DNA from: an uncultured Desulfovibrionaceae bacterium
GTDB lineage: Bacteria > Desulfobacterota > Desulfovibrionia > Desulfovibrionales > Desulfovibrionaceae
Reading direction: 5' to 3'
DNA: 5,711 bases
Assembly (NCBI GenBank): GCA_949427775.1
Contig: CASQEL010000151.1
Location: 1-5,711, forward strand
Below are positions 5,387 to 5,711 of this stretch, one piece after another. Position numbers and translations under genes: made by a program. The number at the start of each line of letters is the position of its first letter. Within the stretch, counting starts at the first letter, position 1. The notes under the pieces were generated by a model. That model was given only the letters and a program-made list of their open reading frames with translations, did no database searches and had not been told where the DNA came from.

Positions 5387-5650
5387 ATGGCACCCCTGGA
5401 AAACGCCACCAAGACCGCCGAAGGCGTGGTCGTCAACGGTTTTGTCGTTTCCCCGATCATTGACAAATGCGAAGGCTGCGACCGTATCCGCGAGTTCGAC
5501 GGACAGCAGTTCTGCTCCAGCTATCCCCAGCCCGATCGCAAATGGGCGGGAGGTCGCTGCAACTTCGCCACGCACGCCAAGGTGCAGACCACCGCGGCCG
5601 CCAAGGTCAACCCGTTGAAGGCGTCCAAGCGCGCCGCCAAGGGCCGTTAG
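5387..5650 (+). CDS. PxxKW family cysteine-rich small protein
   Basis: This small protein of unknown function has 87 aa. The core has four cysteines: Cys28 and Cys31 in KCEGCDRI, Cys43 in QQFCSSY, and Cys58 in GGRCNFATH. The motif PDRKW at 49-53 gives the family its name. The cysteine spacing suggests a zinc- or iron-sulfur-binding knuckle, which is inference. The N-terminal part (VVVNGFVV) is beta-like. The tail from residue 64 is rich in Lys and Ala (AAAKVNPLKASKRAAKGR), resembling flexible nucleic-acid-binding tails, so binding of DNA, RNA or ribosomes is conceivable. There is no signal peptide, so it is cytoplasmic. I chose the ATG at 5387, 6 nt after GGAGG; the in-frame ATG at 5381 touches the SD directly and would add only Met-Thr. 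I recall the family mainly from Desulfovibrio-type bacteria. It has its own promoter and no clear partner in this window. Confidence 0.85.
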   Translation: MAPLENATKTAEGVVVNGFVVSPIIDKCEGCDRIREFDGQQFCSSYPQPDRKWAGGRCNFATHAKVQTTAAAKVNPLKASKRAAKGR

Positions 5651-5651
5651 A

Positions 5652-5672
5652 GCATTTTCACGTTGAAAACGC
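5652..5672 (+). repeat. Hairpin directly after the PxxKW gene
   Basis: TTTTCA (5655-5660), loop CGT, TGAAAA (5664-5669) forms a 6-bp stem. Flanking GC pairs (5652-5653 with 5671-5672) extend it across one A/C mismatch. It begins 2 bp after the stop codon. A second inverted repeat, CCTGC/GCAGG (5673-5677 and 5689-5693), follows. There is no T-tract, so it is a weak terminator candidate or a mRNA 3' end structure. Confidence 0.35.
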
Positions 5673-5711
5673 CCTGCCGACTGCGGGAGCAGGCAGCCGC
5701 CAAGGTCAAAG

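Noticed and set aside
3661..5466. 601-codon open frame on the minus strand, antisense to the deaminase gene
   Set aside because: It is the mirror of a well-supported amidohydrolase, is His/Gly/Arg/Val-rich without recognisable motifs, and runs through two promoters and into the PxxKW gene.

Overview
The window is GC-rich, gene-dense bacterial DNA with strong third-position G/C bias. Its gene set points to a sulfate reducer of the Desulfovibrio group (Desulfobacterota). The best lineage clue is the small PxxKW-type cysteine-rich protein at the right end, a family I associate with Desulfovibrionales and relatives. The call rests on gene content and composition only; there is no rRNA here to confirm it.

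Left half, minus strand (reading right to left): an alpha/beta hydrolase (2940-3710), yajC (2480-2845), then secD (605-2200) and the first 188 codons of secF (runs off base 1). yajC-secD-secF is the classical accessory Sec translocase cluster: SecD and SecF use the proton-motive force to pull proteins out of SecYEG, and YajC is their small membrane partner.

The 279-bp gap between yajC and secD is the most interesting part. It holds a candidate 53-codon ORF (2197-2358) whose stop overlaps the secD start as ATGA. The Shine-Dalgarno of that ORF is one arm of a perfect 8-bp hairpin. Inside the ORF lie a perfect 16-bp palindrome and four arms (A, B, C, D) that can pair only in mutually exclusive ways: A:B 9 bp, B:C 11 bp, C:D 7 bp. 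This geometry resembles a transcription or translation attenuator and could make SecDF synthesis depend on translation of the leader. That is inference; the sequence matches themselves are direct.

Right half, plus strand: an MtaD-type adenosine-derivative deaminase (3817-5142), transcribed divergently from the hydrolase and preceded by a good sigma70-like promoter, then a PxxKW cysteine-rich small protein (5387-5650) with its own TTGACA promoter. The deaminase has every metal-binding and catalytic residue of the family but seems to lack the arginines that bind the S-adenosylhomocysteine carboxylate in TM0936, so its substrate is open.

No mobile element, CRISPR array, tRNA or rRNA is visible. 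Two very long ORFs antisense to the real genes (846 and 601 codons) are by-products of codon bias. No gap between genes exceeds 300 bp.
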